Of a stretch of 64,000 nt of DNA, positions 1 through 11,512 are shown one piece after another (the stretch's first letter is position 1; each line of letters begins with the position of its first letter). The translations under genes were made by a program, and so were the position numbers. Location of the stretch: positions 40,733-104,732 of the forward strand of contig JANBPT010000031.1 of NCBI GenBank assembly GCA_027575765.1. The letters are read 5' to 3'. The stretch comes from Tieghemiomyces parasiticus. Taxonomy: Eukaryota; Kickxellomycota; Dimargaritomycetes; Dimargaritales; Dimargaritaceae. The notes under the pieces are model-generated. The model was not told where the DNA came from. It was given only the letters and a program-made list of their open reading frames with translations, and did not search any database.

Positions 1-3000
1 CATTCTGTCTTATTAAACGTTATGCGCCGGCGCGTTCTATTATCTAGACAACATAGGAAGTCCTTTTTTTCGTTAAGTGACTTGAGCATGACGGTGGAAA
101 TATTAGGCTGTGGCGGCTTCACATGCCTATAAAGAATACAATATTAATACTACGGAGCGCCATCAGCTATATAAACTAGAATTTTAATGCCATATAAATC
201 ACAGTAGCATCGGTGGTCTTGTCCCTCCGATCTAATTAACTGGAAGGCACACAAAGCTTAAACGAGACACACTTGCTTAAGCGCTTCCCCCCCCAAATAA
301 TTCAGGAGGTCTACCACCCCACCGCAACGTTGTCCCATTCAGGCGGGCCGGTATTTCCCTTTTTAGACTGAGGGTACTTGATTCCGGGAAATAGACGCTT
401 TTGAGGGGGAGGGGAAATCGCACCAACGGGATATGCCCAGGTTTCAGCTACAACCTGAACCAAAAGGTGGCGTGGGGAATCGAATGGTACAAATGCCTAA
501 TAATTAATTCGTGCTAAAATTATTAAACTAAATCTGGGGTAATTAACAAAGCACCCCACCCCATTTTCAGGGTCTCCTGTACTGAAATCAGCACAGCTCT
601 TCTCCCGTATCGAGATTCTGTACAACCGGTGTTAATATAACCAAACCAGCAGGAATAAGAACTTATTAGGGCTAAGCCCGGAGGGCATAGCTTATATATA
701 GGGCCCAGGCCGATGGCTAAAGACCCACCCGCCGGTGGAGGACGCCACCATTGCACACGCCGGCTGATAAAACAGGTAGCCATTGATGGTGACGCGTCGC
801 CGGGCCCGACGGCAGGGAAGGTTGGACGGTTAGCAAGCACGAATCGTTGAAGTTGACTGTCATGGTAATAGCGGTAGGTCAGGTCGCAGATATGGATGTT
901 GGCGCGGGCGAAGGTGGTAGAGGGGAACGGAAACCCCCCGCCCATAACCCATGGGCTTCATTTGGAACGGATTTAAAGGGGAAGCTTCATGATCGTCGGA
1001 CCCAAGCCACCATGGCACCATCAGTCGCCGGAATGACAATAGCGGGTCGACAAGGGAATGGGCGTTAGGCGCGGGCGGACACCGAAACCGACAGAGGGGT
1101 AGCTAGCATAGAAATTAACCTGGGTAGTGCAAGTTATAGATGGGGTTGCAGCTGGGAGCGGGGCCTGCTCCCGTTTCGACCTTGCACTTGACGAGGTGAT
1201 CAGCTTCCGTTATTTTGGTGCGGCCTACGAATAGTACATTTCCCCTAGCAATCTATAGCTTGATTCATTCTAATATATCCGCCGTGATTAGATCACCCCC
1301 CCCGCTACCGAGCGAAGTAGGAACGTACGGATGTATCCCAGTATATCATAGCATCCCGGCCTTTTTATGGATAAAACCTTTGACGCCTTGAAATGGTTCG
1401 ACTCGACCCTATCTGCACAGGCTGCACGCTCCAATAGCCCAACGTGATCGGACGTGTGGGTGACTGACGTCAACTCAACAAAAGCTCGGGTACATGTGAA
1501 GGTTACCGCTTCCTCCTCCCGCCCGTCGGCACTGACCACCCTCACCACCACCACCGCCTTACGCTTTTGGTTTGCATCACGATGAGTCCCCTGGCCAAAG
1601 AGAGCCTTGCCCAACAAACACCGCTCCTTCGCCTACCGCTGGGGTTCCTCTTACGGCGACAATGGCGATGATTGGTCCCACAACTACACTAATATATGAG
1701 TTCCAAAAAAAAAATTGGAGAAGACGTGTCTGAGTAGCATATGGTCATGGGTTAACTGGGGCCCTCAGAGATTTCTCACCGTCGTCTTGTCCGCACGTTC
1801 TACCGTTTGTTTTGTTGAATCGGCCGATACGTCTGGTAGCAAATTTCTAGTGCTTAGTAGTCATGCGCCCAATCCCCCCCTTGGCGGAATAGCTGAATGT
1901 GGACCGGTCAAAGCCATACGGGCTGGGGCTGACGTGGCTTGTTAGTCACAACGGGTTCTGCCGAAAGCTTAGCGGGACACGTCAGGTGCTACTCTCGTTT
2001 ACCGACAGCTAGGGTCAGAATAGCATTACAAGAAACGGAATCTACTGACGGATTTCTCCAGGTCATGCGTCTAGATAGGTCGGGGTCCCCGGCGTGTAGG
2101 AGGGTGTTTCTTCAATTACTAATACCATACTCTATACACGTATGATATACAGCTGCTGTATCTACACAGCCATCGCAGGCCGGCTTCCGGATGACTGCGT
2201 AGGATTGCTGCCCACTGCTGATGCCATACCGACATGCTCAACCCCGCGCCCATTCTAGATATTGACAGCCATACGGGGAAGCTTGTCAAGCAGAATAGCT
2301 ACGGTCCTTGCATATCGACTCGGTTCTGGAATCGGGCCAGGGCCGTGTCTACTAAGCTAGAAACCAAATAGTCGGATGGGATGGTAAGGTCGATGATACC
2401 TGGCATAAAAGCTTGGAGAAGCACATCGTATTTTGTGCATCCAGCCAGTCTCGGGATGGGAACGACTGCTAGGTGGGAAGGGTGAAAGTGATTGCGGAAA
2501 GGAGGAGGCAGCGTGGTTGGGTGCCACAGCGAAGTCGTACGGAAGATCAAGTCGACGGCACTGGTACGTAGAATCAGGAGATGGGAAATGGGAAAGCGAG
2601 GGCCTGGAGTCTGGCTCAACAGTCCGAGTCTTGTTTGCTACGAACCTTGGCCGAGGCAGGGGAGGGTGTATGCTGACTGTGGAGCTTGCATATAATCTGT
2701 CAGTGGCCACAGAGGCCGGGCCTATTCCTAAAGTGGCAGAGGATTGGGCTTCGATCTGATTTGTGAATTATATGTCATCTGCCCACGATCTACGTAGAGT
2801 TTTTAATAGATTAAAGGGGGGCCAACTACATCACACTTGCCTATGCCACACCTTCCCTCCCCCCGGATCGGAGGCGAAGGAGAGGAAAGAGGGCATTCAC
2901 CACCACTGTCTGCTCCCTCCAGCGCCCCGCCCGAGTTCTACATTAGGTATTGAAGGGTGACACCAGTGCGCCGCGGCCCAGATCCGTAGCCCGCCGCCCC

Positions 3001-3335
3001 TCCCCCCGCGGGAAAGAGTCGAAGGGTAAGTGCTGTCAAACCCTCTGCGGCCTGACAAACAGCAAGCACCACGTTCAGACGCAGCCTATCCTACGCCGGC
3101 ATCAGGAGTGAGCAGGGCATCACGCCTTCCTACCTACGTCGCCTGGGCTGTCACTTTTTTTTCGAAATTCCCACTTTCCCATAAGCCGTGTCCGCGAGAC
3201 TGCGAATAGAGAAACCGTCAGCTCGTGACACGTCGTCGTCCCGGCGAACTGCAAGGGCATGTATGCATAGCGGTGAGCAAGAGGAAGTGGGTACCGGGTA
3301 GCTATGGGGCGGGGTGGAGCTGACCATGCAAGGGC
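1..3335. other. Intergenic, no gene recognised
   Basis: Only short overlapping open frames are present, none with recognisable protein motifs or the strong G/C third-position preference of the real genes here. Low-complexity patches and C runs occur. I see no tRNA or transposon motif. Confidence 0.6.
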
Positions 3336-3343
3336 TATATAAG
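3336..3343 (+). promoter_or_regulatory. TATA box, OXR1-like gene
   Basis: TATATAAG sits in a GC-rich context about 900 bases before the first ATG of the OXR1-like gene. No ATG occurs between it and that start, which fits a long untranslated leader. A second TATA-like site (TATATAGG, near 3927) could drive a shorter transcript. Confidence 0.45.
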
Positions 3344-4240
3344 TCGGCCCTGCGTCCGGACTTGGGGCGGGGCTGATCGTTAAGTAACCCCCCCCCCTTC
3401 CCCTGCCACCCGCCTTAACCGCTGCTACCTACGCCACGCCTCATCTATCAATCACTTCCAAAGGCCATACTGCCTGCTTCTTACACTTGCAGATTTCGCT
3501 CCAACAAAATCTATTAGATCCGACGCGCCTTACCTGCGCTCCCGCAAGCCGCCTGAACAACAGCCGGTCTTGGTAGATCGATTCGCCAGTCTCGAGTCAC
3601 GACCCCTGGCCCACCCAGCCACCGACTAACGTCCACGGTCCACACGGCCTTGCACCATTCCTGTGTCGGTCCACCGCCGAGTCCTTCTGTCGCAATCCTT
3701 TTGGCACCATCGGCCCGGGCGACTCGCCATTGCACCCCTCGGGCTCACGCCTGCTCCAAGTACCCACACCCGCGACTGGACCGCCTTCCCGCAGCTCAAT
3801 TGACTCTGCCTCACGATCCCCCCACCCCTTGTCTCACCGGCCACCCAACCGCCCCATTTTTCCCCCGCTCCCGTTCGCCCGCTGCTGTTGACCGCGCCGA
3901 ACATCCTGCCCATCACACCGGCTTGACTATATAGGCCCGCCCGACAACCCCGCTGCACAATCCGGGCGTCTCGTTAACTGTCTGCATCCATTGACCTCAC
4001 TCTGCCGGCCCCTTTATTCGCCCATTGACCAACCGGACCCTTTCTTTTTGCTATTCTGACCGGCCTATCACCGCTGACATCGCATCCGTCCTTTCTCCGC
4101 CCTTTATATCGACTGTCCACCCCGCCACTTCACCAGGGCCCTTCATTATATCTGCCTCTCGCCGACACTCCTTTGCTATCTCCTCCCTAGACCCTACGCT
4201 ATCACAGCCTCTATCCCTCTTCACGCTTCGTCCCTAAATT
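3344..4240 (+). promoter_or_regulatory. Pyrimidine-rich AUG-free leader
   Basis: This stretch is dominated by C and T on the coding strand, holds a 10-C run (3388-3397), and has no ATG on the + strand until the start of the OXR1-like gene at 4241. Open frames in it begin only at TTG. It reads as a long 5' leader plus core promoter. A leader intron cannot be excluded. Confidence 0.45.
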
Positions 4241-7200
4241 ATGCACCAGACCGCTCGCCCCGCCTTGGCCTCGACCACCTTCCGCCCGACCCCGCCGGGG
4301 CCGCCGGCCGAGCAAGACGACACCTTTGAGGATATCTTCCCGGAACTACGCCGTGACTCCCTGTTCGACCCCATGCCGGGCCCCGAGCCCCTCGCATCGT
4401 CCGGTCTGCAGCTCCGTCGGCACCACACCTTATCACCGCCCGCCAGTCCTCGCGACTACTGTGGCCCCACCACCACGGGGCGGGGCCCCACCGCGCGGCC
4501 TCGTCGTCTCTCACTAGCCGCTGCGTCGCACAGACCTTCCAACCCCACAGCCACGGCACCCCTTCCGTCCGCCCGCCCCACCACTGCGGCCACCCCAGCG
4601 GTTACACCGTCCAGTGGCTTAGCGGCACCCACGTCTCCGTCGCACCGGCCGGCTGCTGCTCGCCGCCAGGGTCCAACCACCACTACTAATACCGCTGCCT
4701 CGACTCCCGGTGGCCTGGTGTCCGCTCAGGCTTACGACTTTACTTTCCCCACTTCGGGCAATTACACCCTGGCCCTCAATTGCACCACCGTCGAATGCTG
4801 TTCTCGAGGTCATTCCGTCTGCGCTACCGACTTCACCACAACTAACACTTCCGCTCGACCGCCTACCTGTACGCGGGCCCGCACTTTCCCGCTGTCCGCC
4901 TCGTCGCCCTTACTCTCGCCCTCCCGCCGCACATTAACCACCGGGGCCAACTTTGCCACCACCACCGCCTTCGCTGCGGCCCAACGCCCCGCAGTCCCAT
5001 CCACTCTGCCGCCCACCATGGCCCCCCGCCGGAGTCATGACCCTGAGGTGCTATATTTGGCCACCACTCAGTCTCCCACCCGCTCGGTATTCACCTCCAC
5101 CAGCCGACCACGGTCTGCCACCGTCACCAACGACCCTTCAAACCTTCCGATGGCCCCTCGTAATATAGCCGAGGCGGTCACAGGGGTGAGCCGGCCCACG
5201 CGGCCCAGTTCCGTAGCCATGACCCCGCCTAGACCCACTGTCACGGCAGACCATACCACCACCGTGCTGGACCTGGCCCAGTGGTTGGAGCGGCCGGCCG
5301 TCACCGCCTCGCCGGTCAGCGGTAGCCTAGGCTCTCCCTCAGCAGCGGGGCCCGTCTCTGTAGCCCCGTCGGCCATGAATCTCTCGCCAACGCCCCATAC
5401 GCCCCACACCCGGTGGACTTCGGTAGCCGGCGGTGTCAGTGGCCCCAGCCCTCCCGCCCGCGCCCACTCGCGCCAGAATTCGGCGTCGAGCCGCACGTCG
5501 GCCGGTTCCCATTCCGAACCACCCGTGCCGGCGCTGACACCAGCACTGACCACCCAAGGCCAAGCACCACCACAGGAGTTGGCACCCCCGCCGACCCGCC
5601 GCCTCCGCGCCGCGTCAGCCGTCCCACGCCGCCGGGGGTCCGTGTCTTTCTCTCCTGATCATGTCCTCACGCATTCGGCCGGCGCTTCCCCTTACACTAA
5701 TCCCAAGCCCCTTCCTTCTGCTCATGCCGCTTCTATCTTATCCCCCCCGCCGCTTGTCACCGTGACTGGCCACGCTTCCTCCGTCTCTTGCACCACCGCC
5801 ACCTCCTCCTCCTCGTCTTTATCCACTAGCACGTCCCGCTCAACGGGCGTCTCGCATTCCCTCCCCGCATCCCCAGTCCTTGCGGCCCGTCGCCGACCCG
5901 ATTCCTCCGCTCCTCACTCCACTGCGGCCTCCCCACCGGCTCGCAAATCCGGTTCCTCGTCAACCTCGTCCTCGCGGCCCCGTACCCCGTCTTCGGCCGG
6001 CCGCCGACCCCGCGAAAAGTCCATGCTGCGGTCTGTGGCCAGCTTCTTCAACAGCGGTATCCGTCGCCTCAGTAACGGGGTCAACCAGGTCCCTGGGTCC
6101 CTGAACGACTCCGACTATGATGAACCGTCCACTGCCACCAGCTTCGAGGGCCGCCGGAGTTCTAGCGCCCAGCGCAGCCCTGAACTAGACTGGTTCCAGG
6201 GTGGTGGTAGCAATCGGGGTGGCAGTCGGAACCCCCAGACCATCATGACTGGTAGTTGGGGGCGCCGGCCGTCCGGCCAGGGTTCCAGAGCCACTCGCTC
6301 CGCCCGTACCTCGCCCCTTCTGACCGGCCGGCGGCGATCAGTGGAAGAAGAGGGTAACGGGGTTGACATGCGGTCGTCAGCTGCGACCAACGGCGAGCCT
6401 AACCCCGCCACTGGTCGATTGGGCCAGACCGAGGGTGGTAGTGGTGGTGATGGCAACCAGACCACCGTCACTGACTACCCGCTACGTCGGCACAAGACGG
6501 CCGAGGTGTTCACCACGTCAGCAACAACCGACTCGTACAGCATGTCACAGATGCGGTCCCTGCTGGGCCTGCGTGGCAAGTCGGCCGCCACCTCACCTGA
6601 AACCCCGCCATCCGCGACCCCCACTGCAGCTGCTGCCAGAGCCGATTCTGAGGCCGCCGCAACGGCTGCTCGTGTGGCCCAGGTTCTCACCCTCCCGGCC
6701 CTCACCCTCCAGGGCCGGCGCCCTGACTCGGACGTGGTACTTACCCAAACGGTGGCCCGCCAGCTCCAGCCTTCTCTCCCTGTACGCCTCCGCCTGGCCT
6801 CGACGTGGAAACTACTCTACAGTACCAGCCAACATGGGATCAGCATGGCTACGCTATTCCGCCAGGTCCAGCGCAAGGGACCCTGTATCCTGGCCATCCG
6901 CGATACCCAGGACAATGTGTTTGGCGCGTTCCTGTCCGACCCTCTGCAACCCCACCCGAGCTACTATGGGTCCGGCGAGTGCTTCCTGTGGAAGGCCGTG
7001 GCCGATACTACTACCGCCGCTACCACCCCATCCTCGTCCACGACCAGTGGTTCCGGTTCAGCCGCCTCGGGCAACGACGGTGCCCTTGCCCGGCTTACCG
7101 ACGTCCGGGTGTACAAATGGAAGAACACCAACGAGTATTTTATCTTGACCGAACCCGACTTTATCGCGGTAGGCGGCGGTGATGGCCGGTTCGGACTATG

Positions 7201-7543
7201 GCTCGACGGTGAGTTTGACCAGGGGCACTCGGCCACCTGCCCCACCTTCCAGAACGAACCGCTGTGTACGCCTCCACTTCACGCTCCGAACCCTGCGGCA
7301 GCCACCGCGACCACGCCACATTCCACTGATTCGCTGACCTTGGGCAGCCATAGTGGTGCCAACCGGGCGACTCCGTTGGGGCTGTCGAGTACCACGATTA
7401 CCGGCGCTGGGTCTTCGGATGATGACGAGGATAACGGCCATGGTGCGGCGGGCGGTGTCGGTGGGATGCCCGACGCGAAGGGCAAGGTGTTAGAGGCCAA
7501 GTTTGAGTGCTTCCACGTCGAGGTGTGGGGCATCGTACCGTAA
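4241..7543 (+). CDS. OXR1: TLDc-domain protein, OXR1-like
   Basis: A 1100-residue intronless protein. Residues 1 to about 820 are Ser/Thr/Pro/Ala-rich and probably disordered, with many basic SR/RRP patches and no recognised domain. The C-terminus from about residue 825 is a TLDc domain: the segment WKLLYSTSQHG, then CILAIRDTQDNVFGAF, the OXR1-type GDGRFGLWLDGEF and NEPLC motifs, and a terminal FHVEVWGIVP strand. Two Ser/Thr/Gly-rich insertions split the TLDc domain, one after the FLWKAV segment and one after NEPLC. TLDc proteins such as OXR1 act in oxidative-stress resistance and bind and regulate the V-ATPase; that role here is inferred from the family. The start is the first ATG after a long AUG-free leader. 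The N-terminal extension is far longer than in yeast Oxr1, so another TLDc subgroup is possible. Confidence 0.85.
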   Translation: MHQTARPALASTTFRPTPPGPPAEQDDTFEDIFPELRRDSLFDPMPGPEPLASSGLQLRRHHTLSPPASPRDYCGPTTTGRGPTARPRRLSLAAASHRPSNPTATAPLPSARPTTAATPAVTPSSGLAAPTSPSHRPAAARRQGPTTTTNTAASTPGGLVSAQAYDFTFPTSGNYTLALNCTTVECCSRGHSVCATDFTTTNTSARPPTCTRARTFPLSASSPLLSPSRRTLTTGANFATTTAFAAAQRPAVPSTLPPTMAPRRSHDPEVLYLATTQSPTRSVFTSTSRPRSATVTNDPSNLPMAPRNIAEAVTGVSRPTRPSSVAMTPPRPTVTADHTTTVLDLAQWLERPAVTASPVSGSLGSPSAAGPVSVAPSAMNLSPTPHTPHTRWTSVAGGVSGPSPPARAHSRQNSASSRTSAGSHSEPPVPALTPALTTQGQAPPQELAPPPTRRLRAASAVPRRRGSVSFSPDHVLTHSAGASPYTNPKPLPSAHAASILSPPPLVTVTGHASSVSCTTATSSSSSLSTSTSRSTGVSHSLPASPVLAARRRPDSSAPHSTAASPPARKSGSSSTSSSRPRTPSSAGRRPREKSMLRSVASFFNSGIRRLSNGVNQVPGSLNDSDYDEPSTATSFEGRRSSSAQRSPELDWFQGGGSNRGGSRNPQTIMTGSWGRRPSGQGSRATRSARTSPLLTGRRRSVEEEGNGVDMRSSAATNGEPNPATGRLGQTEGGSGGDGNQTTVTDYPLRRHKTAEVFTTSATTDSYSMSQMRSLLGLRGKSAATSPETPPSATPTAAAARADSEAAATAARVAQVLTLPALTLQGRRPDSDVVLTQTVARQLQPSLPVRLRLASTWKLLYSTSQHGISMATLFRQVQRKGPCILAIRDTQDNVFGAFLSDPLQPHPSYYGSGECFLWKAVADTTTAATTPSSSTTSGSGSAASGNDGALARLTDVRVYKWKNTNEYFILTEPDFIAVGGGDGRFGLWLDGEFDQGHSATCPTFQNEPLCTPPLHAPNPAAATATTPHSTDSLTLGSHSGANRATPLGLSSTTITGAGSSDDDEDNGHGAAGGVGGMPDAKGKVLEAKFECFHVEVWGIVP

Positions 7544-10500
7544 AATAAGCTATCCGTACCCGATATACGCCTCCACTATTGTCATTGATATTTTTTTACG
7601 CTTTCGCTGGATTGGTTGGTTAATTCCCGATATACTTTTTTTGGTCTTCTTTTTTTTCGCTATATAATTTCTCTCTAGGCACTTTGCACGCCCACCATTT
7701 GTACGATTAATGACCATCACCCTACTTATTACGAAATAGCCACGATTCTATCATTAAACTCTCCTTGTATGGTACGGTGCCTGATTTGCAGATGGGATGG
7801 AGACTGGGGAGGGTCTAGGAGTGCCAGTCGCTCACGATGACTGAGCACAGCTACCAATCAAAATGGTAAAAGATGCGGGGTATAGTGAACTTAAATAGAT
7901 TACACATGATGGTGGTCACACGCCATCCTAAAAATAAATCAGGCTAGGGTTCGGGTCCAAAAAAAAAAAACGATGAAGAGCAGGCCAGGGCAGGAGAGGT
8001 GAAGGATCCCTGCCGTTAACTACTTCATGCTCATTGGCCCTGAGCCTGACTTTCCCGACCCCGTGCACAGCCCTACTGACTACTTTTGGAATGTCGGACC
8101 CACCATATGTGGTGTCTCGATCCCGCCCCTACCGATGTGTTTGGCTGGGGTGGCTATGGCCAACCAACCAGGCCCTCCATCCCTCTCTCTTTATTCTATA
8201 TTCTCAGAGCCACCCACTTTCTCCCCACGCCCTCCATCCTCATAAAGGCCAACAATAGAGCGAGGGGATCGTTCGTTGCCAATATCAGCTCAGGGTTCCT
8301 ACTTGTATAGGTCCTGTGAGGGCTGGCGAGAGGGAATGGGGGGGGGGCAGCATAGGGATCCGACCGTCAGAGTTGGGAGCTATAATTAGCCAATATCGAG
8401 CTTGCCTTGTTTAGTGGAGAGGAGGGGTAGGGGGGGGGATCTCCCAGTGATAGCTGTTGGTGGCCCAAAGTACTCTGCTGGCTCTATTTTTTTCGAAAAT
8501 GATTATAGATATAGCCTTGAGATGATATCTAAAAGCAGGTAAGGCAGGCAAAGCTGAGTAGCCCAGACGATCCCTTCACATTCTCTCTCTCGCTCTCTCC
8601 CTCCCGCCACCGAATTGGTATTATGGGTTCATGCAACAGGAAGTTGTGGGGTTGTCGCATTCAAGCAAAACTGGGAACGAAGTGGAATAAAACGCTGGGC
8701 AAGTCGAAGGACAATCGCCAGAATTTAGGTAAACAATTAGCCCCTTGAGAGGCGGGCGATACACTTTCGCACCGGTGTTGACAATAGTAGGCGCATCTGT
8801 ATATTGGCATTGCAGTGAGGTGGGGGTTTTTTTTAATCTCACCCCCCCTTCAAGACTGGGCGACATGCCCGGTGTACCAGGTCACCTTAGAGTCCTGTCG
8901 AGTTTAATAGAATCATCTTCTCCTCCTTCCTTATACACATGCCAGGATATAGCAACGCGGTGAATTCGCCCTTTATCAATGCAGAGCTTGGATCAGACGG
9001 AGACAATCTGCCGGGGCACACCGTGCGGGTGCTCAACGGTGTGGGCCATTTACAAGGCAAGACTAAAGCGTCAAAGAACGGGGTAGGCAGGATGAAGACC
9101 AAGAAGGCAGTGGAGGAGGGAAAGCACCTTGGTTGTAGATGCTGGTTGATCCTCGCCCCAGAAGATATTGAATGCCAGTCCCCCTCGGATTGCGACTGTT
9201 GCCGTCCCCCCTACCTACCGAGGCGAGAAACGGGACGATGTGGGCTGTAGGGGGTGTCTCCTCCCCCCTCCGCGCATCACACAGTATCTGCGTGCGTTGG
9301 AATCGTGGAACGTCAGCCATGCATGCGCTGTACGGAATGCCTGCGGACGAAGGTGGGAAGTGTGCCTCTATGCCCATTGAGCGGCAGTGCCCGCCAGGGT
9401 GTGTATGCGGTAGTTTTAGGGTTAGAATTAGGGCGGGGAAGGGGACACGGTTCCACGGTCTGGCGATGTCCCGCTTGGGCACTTCTAGTCATACCGCCCA
9501 ACGTAAGAGCTGGCAAAATGGGGTGGACGGCTGGAGGTGGCCATGCCTGTAGTAGAGTACCCCTTTATCCCCCCGCAGCTAATCGACCTCCTCCCCCCTT
9601 CGCCATCACAGCCACCTGCCCTATCACTCAATCACCCACCCCTCCCTCGTTCCCCGTTCTCCTGAACTCCTTTCTATTCCGGGGCCGAGTCTCGCGTTCA
9701 GCAATCCAACCGGTGCCCTCCTCATCTTCCCTGCAGTGGTGGTCCTGAACAGGAGATGTGGGGGAGGAGGGGACGCGTGTACCAAGCCCACTGTATCGTG
9801 GAGGAGAGATGAGGATTGACGAGCCAGAACGAATCTCCGCTCGCAAGGCTGGTGACCATCCCTATTGGTGGTTAATGTATGGCCGGGTGGGAAGCCCAGG
9901 CCAGATTGAAGTCGGTAAGCATTGGCCACTCGCCCTGAGCGTCGCGCCTAGCTGAAGGAATCAAGCCCAACCACCATGCCCACTACGGCGGCCTGGTGTC
10001 CGCAAAGGAGTCTAACCATCGTCTATTGCTCACAGCAGGTCGGCTAAGGCCCTATACGGGGGGGGGGGTCGGAGGGGTTATGAAAAGCGTGCGCGGTAGT
10101 CTCGGCCATTGTCAATCCTTCACCCCTTTACGGGTTTTTTCGCGTGTGTATGACAGTAGCTTCTCACCTAGACCTACCCAATAGCGTTGGCTTGGTCCTC
10201 ACTGCCATTTCCTATTTTTCGCTCCCAGTTTTTTTACCATTGTGGTTATTGTTATCCACCGCACTACTGGTCAGTCGCCACGGACGCCTGGTCTCCCCTG
10301 GCCAAATTCCGCCACCACCCCCACCCCCAACCACCCCACTCTCCCCGGTTAGAGCGGCTCGGAAGGCCTCACGTTACCTGACGGTGGTGCCAATCCCACA
10401 CTTGACACTTAGCTCCGCCTATCCTGTTGTCCGCACAGGCGCAGGGGACCCCTCCACATTATTATTTTTTGGGTGGAACGTTTCAGTGGCAGCCTCAGGT

Positions 10501-10688
10501 TCTCCCCCGTCCCCCCCGTTTCTAAAACCGCACCTCTCACAATCGTAGAGTCCCCCTTCGCCGTATCCTCCCTCTATCCGTCGCACTCCGATGCACCTTC
10601 CTAACCGCATGTGCTGAATCTCCATTAGTAATTGCCGCTTGCCACCCTTTTTTTACGTCGCCTCCCCCTGGCTTGACTGGATCGACAG
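7544..10688. other. Intergenic, no gene recognised
   Basis: This contains poly-G tracts (8338-8347 and 10058-10068), A runs and several overlapping short frames between 9060 and 9750 open on both strands, none with recognisable motifs. A single TTAGGGTTAG at about 9418 is too short to be called telomeric. Pyrimidine-rich sequence from about 10140 onward belongs to the next promoter. Confidence 0.5.
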
Positions 10689-10696
10689 TATATATT
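10689..10696 (+). promoter_or_regulatory. TATA box of secreted Cys-rich gene
   Basis: TATATATT lies about 230 bases before the ATG at 10925, followed by a strongly pyrimidine-rich leader that contains a CT microsatellite. Confidence 0.35.
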
Positions 10697-10813
10697 GCAG
10701 TTCTCGGCCCGCCTCTGTGTTCCCTATGCACATCCGCGCTGCCTTCACGTTCGACTTCTTCCTTTCGACCTATTCCTCTTACCATATCTTTGTCACCTGC
10801 GCTGCATCCCGCC

Positions 10814-10814
<1 letters not shown>

Positions 10815-10848
<34 letters not shown>
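10815..10848 (+). repeat. (TC)17 microsatellite in leader
   Basis: Seventeen uninterrupted TC units lie about 75 bases before the start codon of the secreted Cys-rich gene. CT-rich leaders are usual for genes in this window, but this is the only perfect long dinucleotide tract next to a start. Its length is likely polymorphic. Confidence 0.95.
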
Positions 10849-10852
<4 letters not shown>

Positions 10853-10924
10853 CCTTTTGTCATCTATTATCTTACGGCTCCCCCATCCTAATCTAATAAT
10901 CTACTCTCTTCAAACCCATCCACG

Positions 10925-11512
10925 ATGAAGTTCCAGCTCCTCGCCATCACTGCTCTCTGCGCCCTGGCCTCGACCACTGTCGGTCAGTCCACCACGGAGG
11001 CTACCCACGCTAACAAGCCTACTGCGACGACCGCGTCCAAGAAGCCCGCCGCCACATCGGTGTCCACGGCTGTGAAGCAGACCTGGTGTAACGAAAACAA
11101 CCAGTTTTGCAAGAACGTGTGCCTCAACATGACCAGCTCGGCCGCCACCGTCAACTGCGACACCGGCTCCCTCACCTACGCCTGCACGTGCAAGAACGGC
11201 AAGTCTCCCGACCCCAACACCTACACCTTCCCCGTCGACTACTACAAGTGCACCACTTCCGTCCAGAGCTGCCAGAGCGCCTGCAAAAACGGCGACGCCA
11301 TCTGCCAGCAGAACTGCCAAAAGGACTGCTCCGCCATTAATGATCCTTTCGCTGGTAACGTCACGACCGAGCCCACCACCACTGATGCCGGTGATGGTTC
11401 GTTCAACACCGCCACTGCCGATATCTTTGACAGCTCCGCTCTCCTGGCCACTGCCAACCTGGCCTTCGTTGCCGGTTTGGCTGGTCTCCTCACCCTAGCC
11501 CACCAGCTCTAA
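10925..11512 (+). CDS. Secreted 12-Cys protein, GPI-anchored
   Basis: A 195-residue intronless protein. Residues 1-20 form a signal peptide (MKFQLLAITALCALASTTVG). A short Thr/Ala/Lys-rich spacer follows, then a compact domain from about residue 58 to 138 with 12 cysteines (starting WCNENNQFCKNVC and ending QNCQKDC). A Thr-rich stretch and a hydrophobic C-terminus (ALLATANLAFVAGLAGLLTL) preceded by small residues fit a GPI-attachment signal. The Cys spacing resembles the fungal secreted family that I recall as DUF7707; that name is tentative. Two N-glycosylation sequons (NMTS, NVTT) are visible. It most likely sits at the plasma membrane or cell wall; function is unknown. Codon use is strongly C-ending, suggesting high expression. 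Confidence 0.8.
   Translation: MKFQLLAITALCALASTTVGQSTTEATHANKPTATTASKKPAATSVSTAVKQTWCNENNQFCKNVCLNMTSSAATVNCDTGSLTYACTCKNGKSPDPNTYTFPVDYYKCTTSVQSCQSACKNGDAICQQNCQKDCSAINDPFAGNVTTEPTTTDAGDGSFNTATADIFDSSALLATANLAFVAGLAGLLTLAHQL

Noticed and set aside
4025..4237. 70-codon frame ending 3 bases before the OXR1-like start, resembling a regulatory upstream ORF
   Set aside because: It begins at TTG and has no ATG, so it is not a normal upstream ORF.
9416..9436. TTAGGGTTAG followed by ATTAGGG, telomere-like
   Set aside because: Less than two perfect units; expected by chance.
9063..9748. Overlapping 126- to 164-codon frames on both strands
   Set aside because: Several frames open at once and none recognisable, which points to composition rather than coding.
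10144..10548. 134-codon + frame with a hydrophobic stretch
   Set aside because: Lies in the CT-rich promoter of the secreted Cys-rich gene; hydrophobic and Pro-rich text is typical of pyrimidine-rich DNA.
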